64,000 nucleotides of DNA from Nocardioides sp. zg-1230 (lineage in GTDB: Bacteria; Actinomycetota; Actinomycetes; Propionibacteriales; Nocardioidaceae): assembly GCF_013155335.1 (NCBI RefSeq), contig NZ_JABJQZ010000008.1, positions 558,001 through 622,000 of the forward strand, read 5' to 3'. How positions within the stretch are numbered: the first letter of the stretch is position 1; the number at the start of each line of letters is the position of its first letter. A program made the position numbers and the translations under genes. Under the pieces are notes generated by a model. It searched no databases, was not told the DNA's origin, and worked only from the letters and a program-made list of their open reading frames with translations. Below, in pieces: positions 27,705 to 37,071 of the stretch.

Positions 27705-28358
27705 ATGGAACACCAGACCACGCACCACACCGAGCACCAGGTGGCCCACGGCGAGCACCACGACATGGGCAGCACCAACGCGATGGCGATCTCCGCCACC
27801 CTCCACTGTCTCACCGGCTGTGCCATCGGCGAGATCCTCGGCCTGATGATCGGCACCGCCCTCGGCCTGGGAAACCTCGCCACGATCGCGATCGCCGTCG
27901 GCTTGGCGTTCCTCTTCGGCTACGCCCTGTCGACGCTGCCGCTGCTGCGCGCCGGCCTCGGGCTCGGCGCTGCGTTGAGCGTCGTCCTCGCGGCCGACAC
28001 CCTGTCGATCGCGACCATGGAGCTGGTCGACAACCTCGTCATGGCAGCGATCCCCGGAGCCATGGAGGCGGGGCTGGTCAACCCGGTCTTCTGGCTCTCG
28101 ATGATGCTCGCGCTGACGGTGGCGTTCTTCGCGGCCTGGCCCGTCAACCGTTACCTCCTCGCGCGCGGCAAGGGCCACGCGCTGACCCACGAGTTCCACG
28201 GCGCCGAGCCCGAGGGCGCGCGGCGCTTCATCCCCGACCTCGCCACGTCGACCCTCGTCGCGGCCATCGTCGCCTTCATGCTCGGCGGCCTCGTCGTCTC
28301 GATCGCCGACGAGCTCGAGGCACCGCCCGAGACCAGCCACGCTGCCGCGACTCGGTGA
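27705..28358 (+). CDS. His-rich DUF4396 membrane protein
   Basis: A 217 aa protein with a His-rich cytoplasmic or external tail in residues 1-20 (HQTTHHTEHQVAHGEHHDM), followed by the DUF4396 core of about five membrane segments. The first begins ATLHCLTGCAIGEILG, with two Cys and a His that could bind metal. The ATG at 27705 is preferred over 27693 because TATGTT lies 7 nt upstream and the earlier ATG is inside the operator. A CsoR-type palindrome overlaps the promoter, so copper (or, for CstR, sulfane-sulfur) control is likely. No CsoR gene lies nearby. A role in copper handling is inferred from promoter and His content only. Confidence 0.75.
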   Translation: MEHQTTHHTEHQVAHGEHHDMGSTNAMAISATLHCLTGCAIGEILGLMIGTALGLGNLATIAIAVGLAFLFGYALSTLPLLRAGLGLGAALSVVLAADTLSIATMELVDNLVMAAIPGAMEAGLVNPVFWLSMMLALTVAFFAAWPVNRYLLARGKGHALTHEFHGAEPEGARRFIPDLATSTLVAAIVAFMLGGLVVSIADELEAPPETSHAAATR

Positions 28359-28370
28359 CCCGAGAGGGAC

Positions 28371-29066
28371 TCAGTACCAGCCGTTGCCCTGCTTGAAGCT
28401 CCACGCGCTGCACGGGGTGCCGTAGGTGTCCTGGATGTACTCCAGTCCCCAGCGGATCTGCGACTCGGCGGAGGTCATGTAGTCGGCGGGCAGCTCGTGC
28501 AGCTGCGTCAGGGCCTGCGGGATGCCGTACGCCGACGACGTCGGGTTGTCGGCGTCGACGCGCCAGTCCGACTCGCTGACGTAGAGCGAGTCGAGGCAGG
28601 AGAACTGGTCGGAGGAGAAGCCGTACGCCGGCAGCAGCGCGCGGGCGATGTCGCGCGGGTCGCCCTCGGAGAGCTTCTCCGACCGCGTCACGGCCGAGCC
28701 GCCGGCCATCTCGAGCGCGGTGGCCTTCGCCTTGTCGGTCCGTCGGGCCGAGCGCGAGGCGACCTGGCGCGAGTCGCGTCGCTCGTCGGCGGCCGCGTCC
28801 GCGGTGGCCTCGGGCGATGCGCTCGGGGACGTGCTCGGGGACGCACTCGCGGACGCACTCGCGGACGTGGTCGCCACGTCCGCGGCGGCCGGGGACAGCA
28901 CGTCGGGGTCGACCGAGGCGAGGCCGCTGGTGACGCTCACGCCGGTGACGGCGGCGGCCAGGCCGGTCAGGGCGACGCCGGTGCGCAGGGCACGACGTGG
29001 CGCGCGCACGGCCTTGTGCTTGCCGGGCGCGCGGTGCTTGGGGGCGTACTTGTCTTGCTTCGACAC
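28371..29066 (-). CDS. secreted lytic-transglycosylase-like protein
   Basis: A 231 aa exported protein. A basic start (KYAPKHRAPGKHK) and a hydrophobic segment near 30-50 act as signal or anchor. A low-complexity Ala/Ser/Thr/Pro region runs to about 90. The C-terminal 90 residues carry the resuscitation/transglycosylase-like fold: SCLDSLYVSESDWRVDADNP, SSAYGIPQAL, RWGLEYIQDTYGTPCSAW. Glu in VSESDW is the likely acid catalyst. It would cleave or remodel peptidoglycan glycan chains. The start is GTG, with no obvious ribosome site. Its long upstream region holds repeated GGTCAC boxes and a 17-bp inverted repeat. Confidence 0.85.
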   Translation of the reverse strand: MSKQDKYAPKHRAPGKHKAVRAPRRALRTGVALTGLAAAVTGVSVTSGLASVDPDVLSPAAADVATTSASASASASPSTSPSASPEATADAAADERRDSRQVASRSARRTDKAKATALEMAGGSAVTRSEKLSEGDPRDIARALLPAYGFSSDQFSCLDSLYVSESDWRVDADNPTSSAYGIPQALTQLHELPADYMTSAESQIRWGLEYIQDTYGTPCSAWSFKQGNGWY

Positions 29067-29199
29067 AGGGGCTCACGGGGGTTGACGACAGGGGGCGTCA
29101 CGCCGGGTCCATGTACGACAGGCGCGGTTCGACCACGAGGACACGGTGCGGCGGGACGGGGCGGTGGTGCGGGGCTCCCGGCGTCCTGCCGACGACCGA

Positions 29200-29309
29200 G
29201 GTCACGAAACGGTCACGAGCCACCTTGCATGAGGCTTCAACCACGTGCAAACCGAACCGCACAATTGCCCATGCCTCTTGCGTCACTCCGGTCACACGAG
29301 GTCACACGA
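29200..29309. promoter_or_regulatory. GGTCAC direct repeats upstream of the transglycosylase gene
   Basis: GGTCACGAAAC and GGTCACGAGCC are adjacent at 29200-29221 (11-bp step). GGTCACACGA occurs twice at 29290-29309 (10-bp step), with a further GTCAC at 29282. The gap 29067-29447 holds no gene. Phased GTCAC or GTAAC repeats resemble sites of the cell-wall regulator MtrA, but that assignment is only a suggestion. Confidence 0.4.
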
Positions 29310-29334
29310 CTCCCACCCGTCGCGCCGACGTGAC

Positions 29335-29412
29335 CGCTGTAACGCCGGGTTGATGGCTGTACCCCCCGTGATGCATCTGGGTGGGTAGTTGCACTAACCC
29401 GGCGTTACAGCG
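29335..29412. repeat. 17-bp perfect inverted repeat with 44-nt loop
   Basis: CGCTGTAACGCCGGGTT at 29335-29351 and its exact complement at 29396-29412. On the minus strand the loop can form an inner stem (TACCC with GGGTA). It lies between the 3' end of phoH and the promoter region of the transglycosylase gene. It may be a terminator, a processing site or a mobile-element remnant. No T-run follows on either strand. Confidence 0.7.
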
Positions 29413-29447
29413 TCAGGTCGCGCTGCCTCGACGTACGCGCCGAGGGG

Positions 29448-30773
29448 TCAGAGGGTGACGTCCTCCAGCATCTCGGTCACGAGCGCGGCGATGGGCGAGC
29501 GCTCCGAGCGGGTGAGGGTGACGTGGGCGAAGAGCGGGTGGCCCTTGAGCTTCTCCACCACCGCGACGATGCCGTCGTGTCGCCCGACACGGAGGTTGTC
29601 GCGCTGGGCGACGTCGTGGGTGAGCACGACCTTGGAGTTGGCGCCGATGCGCGAGAGGACGGTCAGCAGCACGTTGCGCTCGAGGGACTGGGCCTCGTCG
29701 ACGATGACGAACGCGTCGTGCAGGGAGCGGCCGCGGATGTGGGTCAGCGGCAGCACCTCGAGCATCCCGCGGTCCATGACCTCGTCGACGACGTCGCGCG
29801 AGACCAGGGCGCCGAGGGTGTCGAAGACGGCCTGGGCCCAGGGCGACATCTTCTCGTTCTCCGAGCCGGGCAGGTAGCCGAGCTCCTGGCCGCCGACGGC
29901 GAAGAGCGGCCGGAAGACCACGACCTTCTTGTGCTGGCGACGCTCCATGACGGCCTCGAGGCCGGCGCAGAGGGCCATCGCCGACTTGCCGGTGCCGGCG
30001 CGGCCACCGAGGGACACGATGCCGACCTCGGGGTCGAGCAGCATCTCGAGCGCCACCCGCTGCTCGGCCGAGCGGCCGTGGATGCCGAAGGCGTCGCGGT
30101 CGCCGCGCACGAGGTGCACGCGCTTGTCCGCGCCCACGCGGCCCAGCGCCGTGCCCCGCTCGGACAGCATCACGAGGCCGTTGTGGCACGGCAGGTCGCG
30201 AGCCTCGGCGAGGTCGATCACGCCGTCCTCGTAGAGCTCGTCGAGGTCGCTGGCGGCCACCTCGAGCTCGGCCATGCCGGTGTAGCCGGTGTCGGAGCTG
30301 CTGATCGCCTCGGCGCGGTACTCCTCCGCGTCCAGCCCGACCGCCGAGGCCTTGATCCGCAGCGGCAGGTCCTTGCTGACCAGGGTGACGCGGTGCCCCT
30401 CGTTGGCGAGGTTGCGCGCGACGGCGAGGATGCGGGTGTCGTTGTCGCCGAGGCGGAAGCCCGACGGCAGCGACTCGGGGTCGGTGTGGTTGAGCTCGAC
30501 GCGGAGCGTGCCACCCTCCGCGCCGACCCCCACCGGCTGGTCGAGACGCCCGTGGACGATGCGCAGCTCGTCGAGGGCTCGCAGGGCGGAGCGGGCGAAG
30601 AAGCCGAGCTCCGGGTGGTTGCGCTTGCCCTCGAGCTCGGTGATCACCACCACCGGCAGGACGACCTCGTGCTCGGCGAACCGCTTGATCGCGGCCGGGT
30701 CGGCGAGGAGGACGCTGGTGTCGAGGACGTACGTGCGACGGGTGCTGCTGGGTGAGGTCTTGCTGCTGGCCAC
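29448..30773 (-). CDS. PhoH-family protein with N-terminal PIN domain
   Basis: A 441 aa PIN-PhoH protein. The PIN ribonuclease domain fills about residues 13-155 (YVLDTSVLLADP with Asp18, ITELEGKR, GDNDTRIL). The PhoH helicase-like ATPase follows, with Walker A GRAGTGKS (257-264) and Walker B FVIVDEAQSL. Related PhoH2 proteins act as RNA helicase plus ribonuclease. The GTG at 30773 was chosen because AAGGGG lies 6 nt upstream and homologues begin near there. A longer in-frame GTG at 30806 is possible. It follows uppS on the same strand after 218 bp. Confidence 0.9.
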   Translation of the reverse strand: MASSKTSPSSTRRTYVLDTSVLLADPAAIKRFAEHEVVLPVVVITELEGKRNHPELGFFARSALRALDELRIVHGRLDQPVGVGAEGGTLRVELNHTDPESLPSGFRLGDNDTRILAVARNLANEGHRVTLVSKDLPLRIKASAVGLDAEEYRAEAISSSDTGYTGMAELEVAASDLDELYEDGVIDLAEARDLPCHNGLVMLSERGTALGRVGADKRVHLVRGDRDAFGIHGRSAEQRVALEMLLDPEVGIVSLGGRAGTGKSAMALCAGLEAVMERRQHKKVVVFRPLFAVGGQELGYLPGSENEKMSPWAQAVFDTLGALVSRDVVDEVMDRGMLEVLPLTHIRGRSLHDAFVIVDEAQSLERNVLLTVLSRIGANSKVVLTHDVAQRDNLRVGRHDGIVAVVEKLKGHPLFAHVTLTRSERSPIAALVTEMLEDVTL

Positions 30774-30991
30774 GACTAACCCCTTGCTGCGGGTCGGCGC
30801 GCGCACTCCTCGCCCGGCCCGATGTCATTCAACGGACCGGAGAGCTCCCATCTGAGTGCCCAAGGTTTCCTCCCGGTTCAGCAAGCTTCCCCACCTGCCG
30901 ATACCGGCGAAAGTACGCCCGGTGGCACCCCGATCCGGGGCGACACGCCCGAACGCGAGGTGACCGCAAGATGACGTCTGGGGACGGCGGG
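30774..30991 (-). other. 218-bp spacer between uppS and phoH
   Basis: No gene is visible. On the minus strand it is purine-rich near the middle (GGGAGGAAACC) and could fold as a leader, but I recognise no riboswitch consensus. It probably holds the phoH promoter. Confidence 0.4.
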
Positions 30992-31771
30992 TCAGCCGCC
31001 GAAGCGGCGCTCGCGCTCGGCATACGCCCGGATCGCGCGCAGGAAGTCGACGCGGCGGAAGTCGGGCCACAGGGCCTCGCAGAAGTAGAACTCCGAGTTG
31101 GCCGACTGCCACAGCAGGAAGCCACCGAGGCGCTGCTCGCCCGACGTGCGGATCACCAGGTCCGGGTCGGGCTGGCCCTTGGTGTAGAGGTGCTCGGCGA
31201 TGTGCTCGACGTCGATGATGTCGGCGAGCTCCTCCAGGGAGGTGCCCTTGGTGGCGTGGTCGGCGAGCAGGGCGCGTACGGCGTCGGCGATCTCGCGGCG
31301 ACCGCCGTAGCCGACGGCGACGTTGACGAGCAGGCCGTCGATGTCGCGAGTGGCCTCCTCCGCCGCCTTGAGCCGCTCCGCCGTCTCGGTCGGCAGCAGG
31401 TCGAGCGCGCCGACGGGGTGGATCCGCCAGCGACGGGCCTCGGCGAGGGACTCGACCGCGCCCTCGATGATCTTCAGCAGCCCGGTGAGCTGCTCGGGCG
31501 GGCGGTTGGTGAGGTTGTCGCTGGAGAGCAGCCACAGGGTGACCACCTCGACGCCGACCTCCTCGCACCAGCCCAGCAGCGGCCGGATGTTGTCGGCACC
31601 GGCTTGGTAGCCCTCGGCCGTGTTGAGCCCGACCGCCTTGGCCCAGCGGCGGTTGCCGTCGAGCATCACGCCCACGTGCTTCGGGATCTGGTCGTGGGGC
31701 AGGAACTTCACCACCCGGGACTCGTAGGCCGGGTAGAGCACCCGTCGTACGGCGTCCTTCACGTTGACCAC
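30992..31771 (-). CDS. uppS: isoprenyl transferase (cis-prenyl diphosphate synthase)
   Basis: A 259 aa cis-prenyltransferase that condenses isopentenyl diphosphate units to make the polyprenyl diphosphate carrier lipid for cell-wall synthesis. The active-site motif MLDGNRRWAK has its catalytic Asp at 38, and the C-terminal block is RTSGEQRLGGF then SEFYF. The GTG at 31771 is supported by TACGAT six nt upstream (leaderless). GTG at 31762 is the alternative. Actinomycetes usually have two such enzymes, a short and a long chain one; which this is cannot be told. It is divergent from the hemolysin III gene. Confidence 0.9.
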   Translation of the reverse strand: MVNVKDAVRRVLYPAYESRVVKFLPHDQIPKHVGVMLDGNRRWAKAVGLNTAEGYQAGADNIRPLLGWCEEVGVEVVTLWLLSSDNLTNRPPEQLTGLLKIIEGAVESLAEARRWRIHPVGALDLLPTETAERLKAAEEATRDIDGLLVNVAVGYGGRREIADAVRALLADHATKGTSLEELADIIDVEHIAEHLYTKGQPDPDLVIRTSGEQRLGGFLLWQSANSEFYFCEALWPDFRRVDFLRAIRAYAERERRFGG

Positions 31772-31860
31772 CCACCGATCGTAACGCCGCAACGCCGTGT
31801 GACCGGTCACTCGGTGCAGTCGACTGCGCACTTCACACCTGTCCGGGTATTTTCTTTGGC

Positions 31861-31878
31861 ATGGAGATCCAGGCATGA
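31861..31878 (+). CDS. candidate five-codon leader ORF (MEIQA)
   Basis: TATTTT at 31848-31853 lies 7 nt before ATG 31861, the usual leaderless spacing in this window. The frame codes M-E-I-Q-A and stops with TGA at 31876-31878, which overlaps the ATG (31875) of the hemolysin III gene as ATGA. It would couple translation of the downstream gene. The peptide itself need not be functional. Confidence 0.45.
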   Translation: MEIQA

Positions 31879-32600
31879 CCCCTCGCGACCGAGTCGAGCA
31901 CGCCGTCGAGCGCGCGAGCGAGGTGATGGCCGACAAGATGGCCGAGATCAAGCCGCACCTCCGTGGCTGGCTGCACGCGGCCACCGCGCCCATCGCCCTC
32001 GCCGCCGGGATCGTGCTGGTGGCGCTCTCGCCGACCGCGTCCACCCGCATCGGGTCGGCCGCCTTCGCGTTGTCGGCGTTGCTGGTCTTCACCGTCTCGG
32101 CGATCTACCACCGCGGCACCTGGTCGCCGCGCACCTGGGCGTTCCTGCGGCGCTTCGACCACGCCAACATCTTCGTGCTGATCGCCGGCACCTACACGCC
32201 CTACGCGCTGCTCTTCCTCGACGGCACCGCCCGTACGACGTTGCTCGCCGTCGTGTGGGGCGCGGCGATCGCCGGCGTGGTGTTCCGCGTCTTCTGGACC
32301 GACGCGCCGCGCTGGCTCTACACGCCGATGTACATCGCCCTCGGCTGGGCAGCGGTCTTCTTCATCCCGCAGTTCATGGAGGGCGCCGACCGGTTCAGCA
32401 GCGGCATCGCAGCCGCCACGCTCGTGCTCGTGGCGGTCGGAGGTGTGCTCTACACGCTCGGCGGTGTGGTCTACGGCCTCAAGCGTCCCAACCCCTCGCC
32501 CCGGTGGTTCGGGTTCCACGAGGTGTTCCACTCGTTCACGATCCTGGCCTTCGCCGCCCACTACGTCGGCGTCTCGCTGGCGACGTACTCCCTGCGCTGA
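31875..32600 (+). CDS. hemolysin III / PAQR-family membrane protein
   Basis: A 241 aa protein with a short amphipathic N terminus and seven membrane segments. The PAQR metal-site residues are visible: SAIYHRG in segment 2, FDHANIFVLIAGTYTP after it, and FGFHEVFHSFTILAFAAHY near the C terminus, giving the conserved Ser, Asp and His residues of this hydrolase-like family. Bacterial members are annotated as hemolysin III or YqfA; their true role is probably in membrane lipid homeostasis. GGAG lies 8 nt before the ATG, inside the short leader ORF. Confidence 0.9.
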   Translation: MTPRDRVEHAVERASEVMADKMAEIKPHLRGWLHAATAPIALAAGIVLVALSPTASTRIGSAAFALSALLVFTVSAIYHRGTWSPRTWAFLRRFDHANIFVLIAGTYTPYALLFLDGTARTTLLAVVWGAAIAGVVFRVFWTDAPRWLYTPMYIALGWAAVFFIPQFMEGADRFSSGIAAATLVLVAVGGVLYTLGGVVYGLKRPNPSPRWFGFHEVFHSFTILAFAAHYVGVSLATYSLR

Positions 32601-32699
32601 GCCTCCCTCCCGCTGCGGTGAGGCTGCTCACGTCGGGCAACGATCGGCGGCGCCCGGTCGTCGTACAGGGGAAGCCCTGTCCCCCACCCCCGCCGAGAG

Positions 32700-33080
32700 A
32701 TGACTGACTCCCCCACCGACAAGCCCGACCGCCAGCCCTTCCTCGACCTGAGCCTCCCCCAGCTCGTCGCCGGCGCCACCGCCGCGGCGACGTCGGCGAT
32801 CCTCATCAGTCGCCTCGACCTGCTCGGCACCGTGCTGGGCGCAGCCTTCGCGAGCGTCGTGTCTGCGATCGTCACCTCGGGCCTCGTCGGCGGGTGGCAG
32901 CGGGTGCGGACTGTGCCCAGCAGGTTCCCGCGCAACGTGCACGGCATGGTGGTGACCGCCGCCGCCCTCGGGCTGGTGGTCCTCGCCGCGCAGGCGGGCC
33001 TCGAGCTCGTCACCCAGGACCTGCCGCGCGACACGTTCGCCGCGCGCTGGCTCGCGGAGATCGGCGTCAGCCGAGGCTGA
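32700..33080 (+). CDS. small membrane protein, unknown
   Basis: A 126 aa protein with a polar N terminus (TDSPTDKPDRQP) and two or three hydrophobic segments (about 21-38, 42-63 and 82-97). No family recognised. The ATG at 32700 lies in CGAGAGATG. It overlaps the 3' end of the convergent DUF1353 gene by 14 bp. Confidence 0.55.
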   Translation: MTDSPTDKPDRQPFLDLSLPQLVAGATAAATSAILISRLDLLGTVLGAAFASVVSAIVTSGLVGGWQRVRTVPSRFPRNVHGMVVTAAALGLVVLAAQAGLELVTQDLPRDTFAARWLAEIGVSRG

Positions 33081-33975
33081 GCACCGCGAACACCACCAGG
33101 GACGCCACCACGACGACGACCGCCAGCACCCACGCGGCCAGCGACGCGCGACGCGCCAGCCGCTCGAGCGCGAGGTAGGTCGCGGCGATGACGGCCAGCC
33201 CGACGGTGACGTGCAGGAGCACCGCCAGCATCACCCCGGCGATCGCCCCGGCCATCCGCAGCCGTCCCCACAGCAGGCTGAGTGCCAGCGGGAGCACGAC
33301 CGCCCCCGCGAACCCGCCCGCGAGCTCGGCCCACCACGCTCGCTCACCCATCCAGGGCACGTCGACGGCACCGACCCACGAGCGGTCGAAGAGGTCGCTG
33401 GTCGCGCTCCAGCCGAGGTAGACGATCGCGGCTATCGTGACGCCCGCCGCCACCCGGTAGGACCAGTGCTTCGCCCTCGACCACGGGACGGACCGGCCGA
33501 CGAAGACCGTCGCCACCGTCACGGCCGACCAGACGATCCACCGCCGGATGACTCCCGTGCCGGTGTCGGCCATCGCGTCGCGGAAGACCCGGTCGGCCTC
33601 GACCCGGTCGACCTCGTGCCCCTCGGTCGAGACGTAGGACGTCTCGTTGTCGGGACCGGCCACGAGCGCGTCGTGGAGGAGCGCGGCCGGGAGGTGTGCG
33701 CCGGTCTTGGGCACCAGCCACGTGAAGAGCGCCGGAACCGAGGTCAGGTCGGTGCGGAAGTCGGCGCGCGACGGGACGAGCAGCTCGCCGAGGTGGCGGT
33801 CGCGGTAGGCCAGCCGTCGTTCGAGCGTGAACGTCTCCACGCCCTCCTCGGCGTGCCGCTCGAGCACGATGCGGGGGTCGGCGCCCGGGTCGGGCGGGTC
33901 GCCCGGGCCCGCGTCGGTCGGCAGGGTGCCGCCGTCGTAGAACCGGCGCGGCTCCACCGACACCTGCTTGGCCAT
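33067..33975 (-). CDS. DUF1353 protein with C-terminal membrane segments
   Basis: A 302 aa protein. Residues about 45-140 match DUF1353 (FRTDLTSVPALFTWLVPKTG, then LPAALLHDALV), a small domain found in phage and bacterial proteins with conserved Asp and His of unknown function. The C-terminal half has about five hydrophobic segments, so the domain is tethered to the membrane. ATG 33975 is used; an in-frame ATG at 34002 adds nine residues, and neither has a clear ribosome site. Confidence 0.75.
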   Translation of the reverse strand: MAKQVSVEPRRFYDGGTLPTDAGPGDPPDPGADPRIVLERHAEEGVETFTLERRLAYRDRHLGELLVPSRADFRTDLTSVPALFTWLVPKTGAHLPAALLHDALVAGPDNETSYVSTEGHEVDRVEADRVFRDAMADTGTGVIRRWIVWSAVTVATVFVGRSVPWSRAKHWSYRVAAGVTIAAIVYLGWSATSDLFDRSWVGAVDVPWMGERAWWAELAGGFAGAVVLPLALSLLWGRLRMAGAIAGVMLAVLLHVTVGLAVIAATYLALERLARRASLAAWVLAVVVVVASLVVFAVLSLG

Positions 33976-34069
33976 CGATCCCACGCGTTCCCGAGCCTGC
34001 ATGCACCCAGTCTGGCGCGGCCGACCGACAGCCTCCAGAAGCAGCGCGGGTGCGCCGGTTGCGGGCGGA

Positions 34070-36025
<1,956 letters not shown>

Positions 36026-36066
36026 CTCGTCAGCCTAGGCTTCCGGCTCCCGCCTAGGGTGCGGCC

Positions 36067-37071
36067 ATGACCACCGCGCGGACCGTTCCCGTCACCACCG
36101 AGATGGACGGTGACGAGCTGGACGCGCTCGACGCCTGGCACCTGGCGCGCGAGCACGGCCTGCGCAAGATCGTGGTCGAGTCGTTCGTGCGGTTCCGCTA
36201 CGGCGACGGGTTCACCAACTCGCGCGCCCTCGCGCTGCAGGCGTGCCTCGCCGTCGTCCCCTTCCTCCTCGCCCTGACCGGACTCGCCTCCGACATCGAC
36301 CAGGAGCGACCGGCCGCGGTCGTGGCCCACGTCGTCGACTCGCTCTCCCCCGGCTCCGGCGACAGCGACGCCCTCAGCTCGGCCGTCGACGAGTCGGACG
36401 CCTCCGAGGCCGCCGGCGAGATCGCGCTGGTCCTGGGCCTCGGCTTCGCGCTCCTGTCGATGACCACGGCGATGGCCCAGGTCGAGCGCGGCGCCAACCG
36501 CATCTACGGCATCCGACGCGACCGCAAGGCACTCCACAAGTACGGCCGGGCGGCGGTCCTCACCATCGTCCTCGCCGGCCCGGTCGCCGTCGGGTTCGTG
36601 ATGCTCGTCGGCGGTGGCGCCCTCGGCGACGCGATGGCGGAGAACTACGGCTGGTCCGACACGGCGGTCGACTGGTGGAACGGCCTGCGCTGGCCGGTCG
36701 GCATCGCGCTGCTGGTCTTCGCGATCGCGGTGCTGCTCGACCACGCACCCCGGCGCCGGCAGCCCGCCCTGTCCTGGCTCGCCCTCGGATCGGGTATCGC
36801 CGTGGTCCTCAGCGCGACGGCCACGGCCGGGTTGGCGGCGTACGTCTCGCTCAGCGGGTCGTTCGGCACCGTCTACGGTCCCCTGGCCGGCATCTTCGCG
36901 CTGCTGCTCTGGGCGCTCCTGTCGTCGATCGCCTTCTTCTACGGCACGGCCGTGTGCGCCCAGCTCGAGGCGCTCCGGGCGGGCGAGGTCGCGCCGTCGT
37001 ACGAAGACCCCGGCCGCCCGCACGCGCGCACCGTCGGCGACCAGGTCAGCCCTTCGTCGACCCCAGGGTGA
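36067..37071 (+). CDS. YihY/BrkB-type inner membrane protein
   Basis: A 334 aa membrane protein. The pattern NSRALALQACLAVVPFLLAL, a central GANRIYGIRRDR loop and TVYGPLAGIFALLLWALLSS followed by FFYGTAVCAQLEALR is that of YihY/UPF0761 proteins with six membrane segments. The function is unproven despite the old name ribonuclease BN. TAGGGT six nt before the ATG marks a leaderless start. The 3' end overlaps the convergent permease gene by 26 bp. Confidence 0.85.
   Translation: MTTARTVPVTTEMDGDELDALDAWHLAREHGLRKIVVESFVRFRYGDGFTNSRALALQACLAVVPFLLALTGLASDIDQERPAAVVAHVVDSLSPGSGDSDALSSAVDESDASEAAGEIALVLGLGFALLSMTTAMAQVERGANRIYGIRRDRKALHKYGRAAVLTIVLAGPVAVGFVMLVGGGALGDAMAENYGWSDTAVDWWNGLRWPVGIALLVFAIAVLLDHAPRRRQPALSWLALGSGIAVVLSATATAGLAAYVSLSGSFGTVYGPLAGIFALLLWALLSSIAFFYGTAVCAQLEALRAGEVAPSYEDPGRPHARTVGDQVSPSSTPG

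Noticed and set aside
29067..29412. Possible ydaO-type c-di-AMP riboswitch upstream of the transglycosylase gene, as seen before some actinomycete rpf genes
   Set aside because: On the minus strand I do not find the conserved GGUGAAUC and associated blocks. The region shows repeats and an inverted repeat instead.
29335..29412. Integron attC site
   Set aside because: The arms do not end in the RYYYAAC/GTTRRRY core words, and no integrase or cassette is present.
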